DNA from: Candidatus Afararchaeum irisae
GTDB taxonomy: Archaea > Halobacteriota > Halobacteria > Halobacteriales > Afararchaeaceae
Direction: 5' to 3'
NCBI GenBank assembly: GCA_034190545.1
Contig: JAXIOF010000031.1
Coordinates: 1-64,000 of the forward strand
DNA: 64,000 nucleotides
Made by a program: the position numbers and the translations under genes. How positions within the stretch are numbered: position 1 is the first letter of the stretch; the number at the start of each line of letters is the position of its first letter. Shown piece after piece: positions 8,597 through 17,773 of this stretch. The notes below the pieces were generated by a model. It was not told where the DNA came from. It made no database searches and saw only the letters and a list, made by a program, of their open reading frames with translations.

Positions 8597-8615
8597 TTAC
8601 TCAGATAATGAGTAA
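8597..8615. promoter_or_regulatory. TrmB-type operator (inverted repeat)
   Basis: TTACTC-agataat-GAGTAA is a perfect 6-bp inverted repeat with a 7-bp spacer in the 50-bp gap between the divergent sulfoquinovose-synthase operon and the TrmB-family gene. It contains TACT-N8-GAGTA, matching the consensus TACT(N7-8)GAGTA reported for TrmB in Halobacterium. It starts 1 bp beyond the operon's ATG and lies upstream of the TATA-like TTATCTTA of the regulator. This suggests control of both directions by the adjacent regulator. Confidence 0.65.
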
Positions 8616-8646
8616 CTATTATCTTAAAGCTTTGCATAGGTCATCT

Positions 8647-9477
8647 ATGTCAGACATAAACCGAGCCGCGGATCTCCTCGAAGACCTCGGATTCAAGGAG
8701 TACCACGCTAAGTCACTCGCTCATCTGCTTGAGATGGGAGAGTCGAAGGCTCCCGACCTCTCGCGTGCGAGCGGAGTCCCGAAGGCACGTATATACGGCG
8801 TTCTCGACGACTTAGTCGAGAGAGGCTTTGTCGACGTCGAACCCGGTAGACCCAAGATCTACTCACCCAGGAACCCCGACGAGATAGTCGAGACTATGAA
8901 GTCGAACCGGCGCGCCGAGTACGAGCGCGAGGTCGAGAGGATAGAGTCGAAGTCGGACGACCTAGTCGACGCCCTCCCCGACGACGAGACGGAAGCCGAG
9001 AAGAGGAGTCTTCTAAGACTCGTGCCCGTCGGGGAGCCGAGTGAACGTGAGACACGCGACCTCTACGACGACGCCGAGGACAGCATAGACATAGCCACGA
9101 AGTCGATGGAGTACTACGACTCGGTCTCGGAGTCTCTCAGGGACGCCGTCGACCGCGGCGTGGATCTGCGTATTCTCTTTCTGCATCCGTCACGTCTGGA
9201 GGAGTCGAACCGACGTGTACAGGAAGAGATAACTCAGAAGATCGAGGAAGAGATACCCGAGGCGTCTCTGCGGTACTCGAACTCAAAGCTACCACTGAGA
9301 GGATCGATAGTCGACCCGAGCATGGACTACACGACTGGGAAGGCTATCTTCGTCGTAGAAGGCGACGAACCCCTCTCTCTGCGTGACTCCGCGATTACTG
9401 ACAATCCGAGTCTTGTGGCAGGGACAGAGAAGTACTTTGATCTCGTATGGAAGCATGAGTCGGTGGAGAAAATATGA
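8647..9477 (+). CDS. TrmB-family transcriptional regulator
   Basis: A protein of about 276 residues with an N-terminal winged helix (LLEDLGFKEYHAKSLAHLL...ARIYGVLDDLVERGFV, first 70 residues), a short coiled linker, and a C-terminal phospholipase-D-like/TrmB effector domain (DDAEDSIDIATKSMEYYD, ILFLHPSRL). TrmB regulators sense sugars. I choose the ATG at 8647 rather than an in-frame ATG at 8608, because the latter lies inside the operator palindrome and a TATA-like TTATCTTA sits 21-28 nt upstream of 8647. It is divergent from the nucleotide-sugar operon and likely controls it. Confidence 0.9.
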   Translation: MSDINRAADLLEDLGFKEYHAKSLAHLLEMGESKAPDLSRASGVPKARIYGVLDDLVERGFVDVEPGRPKIYSPRNPDEIVETMKSNRRAEYEREVERIESKSDDLVDALPDDETEAEKRSLLRLVPVGEPSERETRDLYDDAEDSIDIATKSMEYYDSVSESLRDAVDRGVDLRILFLHPSRLEESNRRVQEEITQKIEEEIPEASLRYSNSKLPLRGSIVDPSMDYTTGKAIFVVEGDEPLSLRDSAITDNPSLVAGTEKYFDLVWKHESVEKI

Positions 9478-9566
9478 GGTGAGTAAGACTATCTCTGTCT
9501 TTGTATTATGAAGCTACAGTTTTGGTTTCATTCTCTGTGGAGTCGTATTCTCTGTCTGTTAGTTGA

Positions 9567-9842
9567 CGACGTCGCCGTCAGGTGCGCGACTTCGTGTACA
9601 TGAAGGAAGTCGTGCGTGTATCCGGTCTCGCTTGGAACTTCGTCGATATCGGCGATCCTACTGATAGTAAGTGGCAAGTGCATGAGAGCTCTTGGGATTT
9701 CTGAGTCAGTACGGAAAATGGGGAAATAAAGGAATACGCGCTCAAAGTGAAACTCATCGAAAGCTTGAGAGACGACGAAAATATTTTAGGGGACTTCAAA
9801 GCTGACACCTTGGAGGCGTGCGAAGAGATAATCTTGAGATAG
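9567..9842 (+). pseudogene. Possible decayed coding remnant with in-frame stop
   Basis: The 390-bp gap between the regulator and the first sulfatase-like gene holds one frame that looks coding but is broken. It reads VRDFVYMKEVVRVSGLAWNF...ESSWDF, stops at TGA 9702-9704, and continues in the same frame with EIKEYALKVKLIESLRDDEN to TAG at 9840. The first half loosely recalls the SGL-W segment of NmrA/isoflavone-reductase-like proteins, which is too weak to name. No start codon with a promoter is evident. It could also be chance. Confidence 0.3.
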
Positions 9843-9871
9843 AATACAGCATAGAAAGAGGTGGGTGGTAG

Positions 9872-11218
9872 TTAGCTGAGATAACCTAGTTCTTCGAGAC
9901 GTTCTTCCACCTCGTTGTCCATAGTTATGTCAGGGAGTTTTTCATTGGTTGACTTCACTTTGTCGAGGTGCTCGACCAATTCGTCATGTAACTCCTGCGC
10001 TACCTCCTCATATTCGGTTGAATTAATCATATTCTCCGTCTCTCCCGGATTCTCCGCGAGGTTATAGAGCTCACGTTCCTCGTTTCCAATGTCCCAGATG
10101 TATTTATACTCATCTGTCCTTACCGATATCTTGTATCCTTCCGGGTTGTTGGTCTCACTTATGATGTGACGGCGTTTGCCTTCGTTTTCGAGGGCGGAGA
10201 CACCTCTGTAGTTCGGAGGATTCTCCACACCGACGATATCGCAGACAGTAGGGGGAACGTCAAGTAGCTCTACCGGGATATCCTCGGATATATCACGAGC
10301 GTCTGTGCCGTGGATGACGAACGGAACGTGCAGAACCTCGTCGTACATCGAGTCGTTGTGGCTGAATCCACCGTGGTCGCGGAACTCCTCGCCGTGGTCC
10401 GACGTGAAGATAACCGCGGTGTCATCGGCAATACCTGACTCTTCGAGATGTTCATACAGCCTCCGTATCTGGTTATCGACGTACCGTATCTCGCAGTCGT
10501 ACAGGTCTATCAACGTTTTTAGGTCGTCGTCGGATATCTCGTCCGGCTCCTCAAGCATCTTACGCCGGAGTTTGACAGCCTCGCGTTCGGAGATGTTCAG
10601 ATCGATACCGAGTTCGCCGAGCGTGTCGTGTGGAACGTACGGGTGGTGGACATCCATGTAATGGGTCCAGACGAAAAAGTCATCTTCCTGTTCCGATATC
10701 CAGTCTACCGTGAGATCGGTCATCGTCTCGGCGTCCTTGTACGTCTGTCCTACGTCAACGCCGGACTTCTCCTCCGTGGTGTCGTAGAGCCACTGCAGAA
10801 TGCGGTACAGACGGCTGTCGTGGTCAAGGTTTGTCTTAACGTAGGCGCGTAGCTTTGCGAGTAAAGTAGGGTCGGACTTGGAGTCGTAGAAGGTGTCGAA
10901 TCCACGGTCATAGTTGTAGTCGCGCGAGAGCCACAGGTTGGAGTGAAACGCCGCCGTCGAGGCTTGGTCGGAGACCGCCTCACCGACCGTGACGCGGCTA
11001 TCTGACAGGTACTCGAAGCCTCCGTATTCGAGAGGGTAAGTCGACGTAAGTATCGACGGGAAGGACGCCCGTGTCCACGTGGAGTTGGCGTAGGCGTCAA
11101 ACGAAGCCCCTTCGTACGCGAGAGTGTCAATAAACGGAGTCGTATCCCGTTCGTATCCGTAACACCCTACGTGGTCTGCACGGAGCGAGTCTACGGTTAG
11201 TAAGACGACGTTCGTCAT
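9872..11218 (-). CDS. Sulfatase/alkaline-phosphatase superfamily hydrolase (Thr nucleophile)
   Basis: A 448-residue protein opening TNVVLLTVDSLRADHVGCYG, with D10 as a metal ligand. The central FTSDHGEEFRDHGG supplies the second metal cluster. The end is ERLEELGYLS. The nucleophile region reads N-S-T-W-T49-R-A-S-F-P, so the C-x-P-x-R signature needed for formylglycine conversion is absent. Such members may be phosphodiesterases, phosphotransferases or formylglycine-independent hydrolases instead. It is cytoplasmic by sequence (no signal peptide). It shares the sulfation cluster with a paralogue at 20-21 kb, so a role in trimming or transferring charged groups on glycan precursors is plausible but unproven. 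Confidence 0.85.
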   Translation of the reverse strand: MTNVVLLTVDSLRADHVGCYGYERDTTPFIDTLAYEGASFDAYANSTWTRASFPSILTSTYPLEYGGFEYLSDSRVTVGEAVSDQASTAAFHSNLWLSRDYNYDRGFDTFYDSKSDPTLLAKLRAYVKTNLDHDSRLYRILQWLYDTTEEKSGVDVGQTYKDAETMTDLTVDWISEQEDDFFVWTHYMDVHHPYVPHDTLGELGIDLNISEREAVKLRRKMLEEPDEISDDDLKTLIDLYDCEIRYVDNQIRRLYEHLEESGIADDTAVIFTSDHGEEFRDHGGFSHNDSMYDEVLHVPFVIHGTDARDISEDIPVELLDVPPTVCDIVGVENPPNYRGVSALENEGKRRHIISETNNPEGYKISVRTDEYKYIWDIGNEERELYNLAENPGETENMINSTEYEEVAQELHDELVEHLDKVKSTNEKLPDITMDNEVEERLEELGYLS

Positions 11219-11253
11219 CTGTTGCGTCGAGATACGTTACCTACATAAAAAGA

Positions 11254-12684
11254 CTACTGGTTGACCGAAGGCAGGGGTACGTACTCGGAAAAAACGTCGC
11301 GTATATCTTCATCAAGAAGGACGAGAACACCGTAGACGACGGCTCCAAGAGCGACCACGGCGACCAAGGAAGGAACGCGTCTCGGAGACAGAACGCGAGC
11401 GACGGCGTACACGACGCCCCCCATGATGAGCGCGGAGACCGTCTCCCATGCTATACTCCTCTTAGGTATCCTGAGTTCGACGACATCAGCTACGTAGTAC
11501 CACTGTATCGCCGTGTCGACGAACTTGGCGACGACCGTTGCAACCGCCGCGCCGACGAGACCGACCGTCGGTATGAGCGCGGCGTTCAGGACGAGCGCGA
11601 GTGTCACACCGACCATACGTGACCTGAAAGGGAGTTCGGGACGTTCCAGACCGACGAGTGTCGAGTTGACGACGCGCTGGATTGATTCGACCACCATGTA
11701 GCCGGCGAGTAACGTCATCGGTACGGCGGCGACGGCGTACTCGGGTCGATATACGACCGACAGAATCTCTTCACCAAGGACCGCGATACCGACGAGACCC
11801 GGAAGCGGGAAGAACAGCGTGAACAGGACCGCACCTGACAGGAGGCGTGACACCTCATCGGTGTCACCTTTGGTGGCGTGCTTGGATATCTTGGGAAAGA
11901 CCGTCTGGTTTATGGCGTAGGTTGCGATTATCATGACGCGCGTCGTCTGCCAAGCGACCTCGTATGCGCTGACATCGGGACGGGTGAGGAACAGTCCTAT
12001 CATGAGCGTATCAAACCAAAAGTAGACGAGGTTGGTGGGTCCGTAGAACATCGTGTACCGTGAGATGGAGAAGATACGTGAGAAGTGTTCGCGTAACGGA
12101 ATACGGAGGGAGACGTTGAGAAGGGGGTACGCGACCACCACGGTCGCCGCAAACCCGGCTATCACGCCCCAGATTAACCCAACCGCGCCGTATCCCAACG
12201 TTATGAGAACAGCCCCGACACCGACGCGCAAGACATCTTGTAGGAGCTGGACAGCGCCCGAAGTGAGAACGCGGTCCTCTCCCTGTAACGACCTTACGAG
12301 AACGTCGGCGACCAGCCACAGTCCGACGGCGACGACGATGAACACCGGAACGTCGAGTCCTATGTAGTCAGCGAGGTAGCCGCGGAAGACAAAGACGAGT
12401 ACAGCGACGGCGACGGACGCCGCGGTGGCTATAGTCACCGACGCAGAAAAGACGCCGTCGGTGTCTTCTCCCTCGCTTATCCGTTTGACCGCGGCGGACG
12501 TTACACCGAGGTTCGACATCAGGGAAGATAGCTGTACGACTGTGAAGAAAAGGAAGTATGCACCGAGTTCTTCGGGAGGTAGGACGCGTGCAAAGTAGAC
12601 GAGACCAAGGAAGCCGACTGCGCGCGCTGTAAGATGTATCCCGAACAGGATTATGCTCTGTCTACCCGCGTCTCCGTCAGTCAA
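11254..12684 (-). CDS. Polysaccharide/lipid-linked oligosaccharide flippase (MATE/MVF-like)
   Basis: A 476-residue integral membrane protein with about 12-14 hydrophobic segments spread evenly. It begins GRQSIILFGIHLTARAVGFLGL, typical of the Wzx-like RfbX/PST flippase family. In archaea such proteins (AglR-like) move dolichol-linked glycans to the outer face before AglB acts. Its position among glycosyltransferases, sulfotransferases and AglB fits this. Residues of the substrate cavity are not diagnostic. Confidence 0.88.
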   Translation of the reverse strand: MTDGDAGRQSIILFGIHLTARAVGFLGLVYFARVLPPEELGAYFLFFTVVQLSSLMSNLGVTSAAVKRISEGEDTDGVFSASVTIATAASVAVAVLVFVFRGYLADYIGLDVPVFIVVAVGLWLVADVLVRSLQGEDRVLTSGAVQLLQDVLRVGVGAVLITLGYGAVGLIWGVIAGFAATVVVAYPLLNVSLRIPLREHFSRIFSISRYTMFYGPTNLVYFWFDTLMIGLFLTRPDVSAYEVAWQTTRVMIIATYAINQTVFPKISKHATKGDTDEVSRLLSGAVLFTLFFPLPGLVGIAVLGEEILSVVYRPEYAVAAVPMTLLAGYMVVESIQRVVNSTLVGLERPELPFRSRMVGVTLALVLNAALIPTVGLVGAAVATVVAKFVDTAIQWYYVADVVELRIPKRSIAWETVSALIMGGVVYAVARVLSPRRVPSLVAVVALGAVVYGVLVLLDEDIRDVFSEYVPLPSVNQ

Positions 12685-12792
12685 TTTACCACCAACTGTA
12701 TCGAAGTTCCAGCGAAGGGATCAAATCTCCTGTGGTTCTTCGCCAATAACCGATGTCGCGTAACCGATGACAAATATACCAAACTAAGTAGA

Positions 12793-13656
12793 TTACCAAG
12801 AAGAATCTTGAACATATCCCAGTTCAGTCAGCATATTACCAGACTTCTGTTTGAACGCTTCCTTGTGTCTCTCGTTAAATTCATTTTCCCAGTCTCCGAT
12901 TAGCCCCTTTCGAAAGGTGCTACTTTCGGTGTCAAACAGATTATTAGCTATATAATCAACGTGTTTCTCTGAGATTGGTTTCCCTATGTGCCCAGATATC
13001 CTCTGTATCGTCTCTTTTTGTGATTGTTTATCACCCCCCCCATTAGGACCTATTAGGTTCTCAAATTTCACGGTCAGATTGTAATTTTCCGCATTCCATT
13101 TATAAAAAGAGTCCATCCACTCAAGCACCCCTTCAAATCGGTTACCATCATCAGCGTGTTTTCCAGAGACACCTTTTATAGATGCCATAAGACGTGCGTC
13201 ATCGTCAGGTAGATTAACGTAGTAGTCATGGAGCCTATGTGACGTATTTTTTTCCGTCACCCAGTGATAGTGGGAGACAGCGACGTCCCTAGGGTCTCGA
13301 ATTATAAGAAGAGATCGGATAGATTCCTGTTCAAGTATATTCGAATTCTCCTCGGTATAGAATACATGCCCTGTCATGTATTGGCCCGCTTTGGTTTTAT
13401 CCAGTTTCTGTCGAAAGTCATCGGAATCCCCATTCCTATTATAATTCATGTGAACATGTCTGCCAGCAATCCTAAGACGGTGAAGAGGGCCCGAAGGACG
13501 TAAGTAAGGGAAAAGAAAGAGACATTTTGCAAGGAGATTTGTACCGGATTTTGGCACACTATTTGCGAATACACGAGGAGCCCCCAAACGAGACATGATT
13601 CTGTTTGGCGAGTAACAATAGGCAAATATTTTGAACTTCTCTAATACCGAGTTCAT
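12793..13656 (-). CDS. PAPS-dependent sulfotransferase
   Basis: A 287-residue protein with the 5'-phosphosulfate-binding loop FANSVPKSGTNLLAKCL (about residues 31-47) and the 3'-phosphate-binding segment LLIIRDPRDVAVSHYHW (about 115-131). The C-terminus NMLTELGY is the usual sulfotransferase ending. It would transfer sulfate from PAPS to a hydroxyl, probably on a glycan or glycolipid. The gene is visibly A+T-richer than its neighbours, with runs such as aaatttcat, which suggests recent transfer. The 108-bp gap to the flippase holds no further gene. Confidence 0.9.
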   Translation of the reverse strand: MNSVLEKFKIFAYCYSPNRIMSRLGAPRVFANSVPKSGTNLLAKCLFLFPYLRPSGPLHRLRIAGRHVHMNYNRNGDSDDFRQKLDKTKAGQYMTGHVFYTEENSNILEQESIRSLLIIRDPRDVAVSHYHWVTEKNTSHRLHDYYVNLPDDDARLMASIKGVSGKHADDGNRFEGVLEWMDSFYKWNAENYNLTVKFENLIGPNGGGDKQSQKETIQRISGHIGKPISEKHVDYIANNLFDTESSTFRKGLIGDWENEFNERHKEAFKQKSGNMLTELGYVQDSSW

Positions 13657-13707
13657 TATTATAACCTCGAATTAACCAATTTAAGTAATTATTGATTTTT
13701 TGATACC

Positions 13708-14793
13708 CTAGCCAAGTGTATTCAGAATGTTGACTAGATCATCCATCTTATTTGCTCTACTAAACTCTTCAAAAACCGACTCCTCTGAAGGATATTCGAG
13801 TTCTCTCGAAAGAACTCTTTCGATACCGTCGGCTATCCCTTCGGTGTCTTCGGGATGTACCGCTATTCCTAAGTTGTTCTCCTCGATGAGTCGGGCTACA
13901 CGGAACGAAGGGTCGACGACGGCGAGTATCGGTGTTCTTGCACCCATGTAGTCCCATATCTTCGACGGAACGCTGAGTCGGTTCTCCGGGTCGTCGCCGC
14001 CGATGTAGACGACGATGTCGGAGCCTTTGAGAACGGGTATGATTTCGTTGTGAGGCACGAAGTCGTGTGTTTCGACGAATCCGGTGAGTTCAAGCTCCTC
14101 GACCTTCTCCTGATACCCCTCGTTCCAGTCACCGTAGAACTGTAAGTTTAGTTCGTCGGGTTCCGGTTCGTTCCTCTCCACGTACTCCGAAAATCCTTCG
14201 AGGAGCTCGTACGGCTCTATCCATCCCTCGTAGAACGAACCGGCGTACGTGACCGTGGTAGCGTCGTATCTCTCGGCGGGCGCGGACTCGAACTTCTCCG
14301 ACTCGAAGCCGAGGAAAGGCAACTCGTAGAACCTCTCAGACGGAACTTCCGGATACTTGTTTTCAAGATGGTCATCTCCCATCTGTATACCGTCTCCCCA
14401 GACAACTTGGTCAGCGTTCCGAACCGCCAAACCTTCGACCCACGACGCCACCTTGGTGAGGAACGCGTCAGGGTCACGGTCAGGGTTGTCAACCATAGGG
14501 TCGCGGAACTCAACGAGCCAAGGAAGACGCAGAAGACTGCTTACAACGTAACCTATCAGCTGGAGATGGAAGGGATTACTGACGGAGTTGACCACGTCAA
14601 CGTCGTGCTTTCGTCCGATATACAGGCACTTCAGAACCGCATAAGGAAAGAGAGGGATGTACGGTTGGGGAACACGTCCTACTACTACCTTCCATCCTCT
14701 CTCCCGTAGCATCCGTTTGCGTGTGGCGAACTTCTCGGAGCGTCCTCCTTCGTTGTCAATATCAACATTCGAAATTAGTAGGACAGTTGGCAT
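13708..14793 (-). CDS. Glycosyltransferase family 4-like protein
   Basis: A 361-residue GT-B fold enzyme. The N-terminal half starts MPTVLLISNVDIDNEGGRSE and includes LPWLVEFRDPMVDNP. The C-terminal donor-binding half has TVTYAGSFYEGW, GSDIVVYIGGDDP and the SVPSKIWDYMGARTPILAV block, which is the usual E-x7-E-like nucleotide-sugar region of GT4 enzymes. It is a cytosolic sugar transferase for the local glycan; donor and acceptor are not deducible. The 197-bp gap to the PHP gene contains no open gene. Confidence 0.88.
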   Translation of the reverse strand: MPTVLLISNVDIDNEGGRSEKFATRKRMLRERGWKVVVGRVPQPYIPLFPYAVLKCLYIGRKHDVDVVNSVSNPFHLQLIGYVVSSLLRLPWLVEFRDPMVDNPDRDPDAFLTKVASWVEGLAVRNADQVVWGDGIQMGDDHLENKYPEVPSERFYELPFLGFESEKFESAPAERYDATTVTYAGSFYEGWIEPYELLEGFSEYVERNEPEPDELNLQFYGDWNEGYQEKVEELELTGFVETHDFVPHNEIIPVLKGSDIVVYIGGDDPENRLSVPSKIWDYMGARTPILAVVDPSFRVARLIEENNLGIAVHPEDTEGIADGIERVLSRELEYPSEESVFEEFSRANKMDDLVNILNTLG

Positions 14794-14990
14794 TTATTCC
14801 CTATTGGACTGTGAGTACTTTATTATACCGGGAAAGGGTAGCTTGACCACCCTTAAACTAAAATAGAATCTCCCGTTCTAGAACATTCATACGTAGTTCT
14901 CTACAAAGTTTACGCTCATGCTGTTATCGCTGTACATCTTTTCAGGCAGGGTTAGGGAAGAGATATACTCTCTTGTATCGTAACCGCTAA

Positions 14991-15851
14991 TTATTCCACT
15001 GAAGACTCAGTTCTCAACTTCAACAGTTGTTCTTCCGTAACTGCCACCTTACCAATCCGAAACTTACCCGACTCTGGACCATGACAGTCCGAACCCCCCG
15101 TCTTCAGCAGACTGTGTCCCTCCGCGAGTGCCTCGGCTTCCTCTACACCTATATCGGCGTAGTCGTCCGATCTTACCTCGCCATACGGGTACCAGACTTC
15201 AATGGCATCCAGTCCACTCTCAACGAGTTCTTCGGTCATCTCCGGGACGCTTCCGGAGCGGATACGCCCCGGATGCGCGAGGGAGGTGACGCCGCCGGCT
15301 TCGTGTACCGCCTTGATTACTTCGTCGTACGGGGCGCGCTCCATAGGTACGTACACGTCACCACCCTCAGCGAGGTACTCGTCGAAAGCCTCCGAGACGG
15401 TGTCGACGTAGCCCTCGTCTATGAGAAGATCCGCGAGATGGGGACGTCCGAGACTTCCTTCGACGGAGTCGTTGAGCGACTCGTACGTGACATCAAGACC
15501 CGTAACTTCGGTCAGTCTGTCAACAATCTTTCGGTTACGCTTTTCCCTGTACCCGCGTACCTTCTCAAGCACCGAGTTGAGTCTGTCATTTGTAGGGTCG
15601 ATGTAATAGCCGAGTATCTCTATTTTGGTATCGAAGATATCGGCACGTATCTCAACGCCGGTGACAACCTCAATACCCTTGTACGATTTTCTGGGTGATT
15701 CGAGAGATGGAGGGATACGGTCGTGATCGGTGATAGATATAGCTTTCAGACCTCTGTCCTTTGCTTGTTCTACACGCTCCTCAACAGTGGATGTTCCATC
15801 TGAGTTCGTGGTATGTATATGTAAGTCAGCATATCCGTTCTTCATTCCCAT
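14991..15851 (-). CDS. PHP-domain phosphoesterase (candidate PAP/3',5'-bisphosphate nucleotidase)
   Basis: A 286-residue PHP phosphoesterase with all the metal motifs: ADLHIHTTNSDG near the N-terminus, SITDHD (about 38-43), VVTGVEI, SLAHPGR (about 188-194) and GGSDCHG near the C-terminus. Close bacterial relatives (RNase AM/YciV and the Chromobacterium enzyme) remove the 3'-phosphate from nucleoside 3',5'-bisphosphates including PAP. Here it is divergent from sat-cysC and flanked by sulfotransferases, which produce PAP. A PAP-recycling role is therefore a strong contextual inference; no classical CysQ-type phosphatase is visible in the window. Confidence 0.85.
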   Translation of the reverse strand: MGMKNGYADLHIHTTNSDGTSTVEERVEQAKDRGLKAISITDHDRIPPSLESPRKSYKGIEVVTGVEIRADIFDTKIEILGYYIDPTNDRLNSVLEKVRGYREKRNRKIVDRLTEVTGLDVTYESLNDSVEGSLGRPHLADLLIDEGYVDTVSEAFDEYLAEGGDVYVPMERAPYDEVIKAVHEAGGVTSLAHPGRIRSGSVPEMTEELVESGLDAIEVWYPYGEVRSDDYADIGVEEAEALAEGHSLLKTGGSDCHGPESGKFRIGKVAVTEEQLLKLRTESSVE

Positions 15852-15945
15852 ATATATGTATATCAGTTTCTACAGTATAATCACTGTCGGTCGGCTTCCA
15901 TTAATCAAAAACGGCTTATTAGTAGTATTCCTTAATAGGAAACAG

Positions 15946-17097
15946 ATGATAGATCCCCATGGCGGCTATCTCGTAGATAGAGTTATAGAAGATAAACACG
16001 CGGAGTCTGCAAAAGAGGAACTCTCCGATCTACCAAGCATACGTCTTGATTACGGTAGCTATCAAGATGCTATAAATATATCTAGCGGGCGTTACAGTCC
16101 CCTTACAGGGTTTCTGTCACAAAACGACCTATTAAAAGTCGCACATGACATGACGTTAGAGGACGGAACTGTTTGGCCTCTCCCCATAATTCTTGATGTC
16201 GGCAGCGAACTAGCTGCTGAACTCGAACCTGGCAGAAAGGCAGGCCTGGAGTCGCCCGACGGCGAACTAATAGGTTTCCTTAACATTGATGAGGTATATA
16301 GACAGAACAAAGAGGAGATTGCTGAAAGTATATTCGGGACAGACGACGAATCACACCCCGGCGTGAGAAGTTATCTGGAGATGGAGGACTTCCTTGTAGG
16401 TGGTTCAATAAAGCTCTTCGACGAACACAGGTACAACGACCGTGACCTACTTCCACGCGAGTCACGCGTTCTTTTCGACTCGAAGGACTGGGACACCGTC
16501 GTCGGATTCCAGACGAGGAACGCGCCGCACCGTGCCCACGAATACATACAGAAGTCAGCACTCGAACACGTAGATGGCATCCTGATACAGCCCAAGCTCG
16601 GCGACAAGAAAGAAGGAGACTACCAGGACGACGTGATAATTGGGGGATACGACAGACTCATTGAGAGCTACTATCCCGACAATAGAGCAGTTCTCTCGGT
16701 CTTCCCAAGCGTGATGCGATACGCAGGTCCGCGTGAAGCCGTCTTCGACTCGATAATCAGGAAGAACCAAGGCTGTACGCACTTCGTAATTGGAAGGGAT
16801 CACGCAGGTGTAGGTGACTTCTACGGCGGCTTTGACGCCCACCGAATCTTCGATGAAATAAGTGATATTGGTGTAGAACCTCTCTTCTTCAACTACTCGT
16901 TCTTCTGTGAGAAGTGCGACGGCATGACGTCTGAAAAGGTCTGTCCCCACAGTGATGAGAAGCGTATATATCCGAGTGGTAGCAAGATACGCGATATGAT
17001 AAGATCTGGAGAGGAACCGTCGGAGAAAATAATGCGTCCCGAGGTGGCTAACTTTATTATCGACGCGGAGGAACCGTTTGTAGGAGGAAAAGTATGA
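15946..17097 (+). CDS. sat: ATP sulfurylase
   Basis: A 383-residue sulfate adenylyltransferase making APS from ATP and sulfate. The nucleotide motif FQTRNAPHRAHE (about 187-198) carries QTRN and the HxxH element. GRDHAGVGDFYG (about 282-293) is the second signature, and a Cys-rich F-F-C-E-K-C...C-P-H segment (about 321-336) matches the zinc site of prokaryotic homologues. A longer frame exists upstream to 15730, but the ATG at 15946 gives the normal MIDPHGG start and avoids overlapping the divergent PHP gene. Its stop overlaps cysC by 4 nt (ATGA). Confidence 0.95.
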   Translation: MIDPHGGYLVDRVIEDKHAESAKEELSDLPSIRLDYGSYQDAINISSGRYSPLTGFLSQNDLLKVAHDMTLEDGTVWPLPIILDVGSELAAELEPGRKAGLESPDGELIGFLNIDEVYRQNKEEIAESIFGTDDESHPGVRSYLEMEDFLVGGSIKLFDEHRYNDRDLLPRESRVLFDSKDWDTVVGFQTRNAPHRAHEYIQKSALEHVDGILIQPKLGDKKEGDYQDDVIIGGYDRLIESYYPDNRAVLSVFPSVMRYAGPREAVFDSIIRKNQGCTHFVIGRDHAGVGDFYGGFDAHRIFDEISDIGVEPLFFNYSFFCEKCDGMTSEKVCPHSDEKRIYPSGSKIRDMIRSGEEPSEKIMRPEVANFIIDAEEPFVGGKV

Positions 17098-17711
17098 GCT
17101 TTACACTGTGGTTCATGGGGCTACCTGCGTCCGGGAAGTCTACGTTAGCCAAACGGGTGGAAGAACATCTACGGGAGGCGGGTTTGGATGTTGAGAACCT
17201 TGACGGCGACGAGATACGCAAGAACATGCATCCGGACCTCGGATTCACGCGTGAAGATCGAGCAACAAATAATCGACGGACTGCGTTCATCTGTAAACTA
17301 CTGAACAGGAACGGGATAGCGTGCGTAACAGGTATGATAACCCCGTTCCGCGAATCACAGCAGGAGATACGAGACATAATAGAGCCGACGGGGAAGGTAG
17401 TTCTGATATACGTTAAAGCCTCTGTTGAGACGTGCGCCGAAAGGGACCCCAAGGGACTATACGAGAAGGCTCAGGAGGGAAAGATAGAGAACTTCACCGG
17501 CGTAAATCATCCTTTCCAAGAGCCGCACAACCCCGACATAGTCGTGGATACAGAGGAAATGTCCGTGGACGCGAGTGTCGAACACGTAAAACGTAGGCTA
17601 TCGGAGATAGGGGTGCTTTCGGAGGTCAGCGAGGAAGACTACGGCATGGATCTGTCTCAACAGGAGGCAGAAGATATACAGGAACGCCTGAAAAATTTGG
17701 GGTACCTTTAG
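17094..17711 (+). CDS. cysC: Adenylylsulfate (APS) kinase
   Basis: A 205-residue kinase making PAPS from APS. P-loop GLPASGKST is at about residues 9-17, LDGDEIRKN at about 39-47, and FTREDRATNNRR and the lid/substrate motif KGLYEKAQEGKIENFTGV follow; all are canonical. The last 25-30 residues go beyond the usual kinase core and end EDIQERLKNLGYL, resembling the ends of the two sulfatase-like proteins nearby. Translationally coupled to sat. The stop codon TAG lies inside the 8-bp target duplication of the IS6-like element, so the insertion left the protein intact. Confidence 0.95.
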   Translation: MSFTLWFMGLPASGKSTLAKRVEEHLREAGLDVENLDGDEIRKNMHPDLGFTREDRATNNRRTAFICKLLNRNGIACVTGMITPFRESQQEIRDIIEPTGKVVLIYVKASVETCAERDPKGLYEKAQEGKIENFTGVNHPFQEPHNPDIVVDTEEMSVDASVEHVKRRLSEIGVLSEVSEEDYGMDLSQQEAEDIQERLKNLGYL

Positions 17712-17773
17712 GGGGGCGGTGTCAACCTTAGAGAGTAAGAGTGTGGTTGAGAAATTTTGTTATAGGATCAAAA

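Noticed and set aside
9578-9808. 76-codon minus-strand frame
   Set aside because: Ser/Thr-rich shadow of the remnant on the plus strand, with no start signal.
15730-15945. N-terminal extension of ATP sulfurylase
   Set aside because: It would overlap the start of the divergent PHP gene, and ATP sulfurylases begin at the position of the internal ATG.
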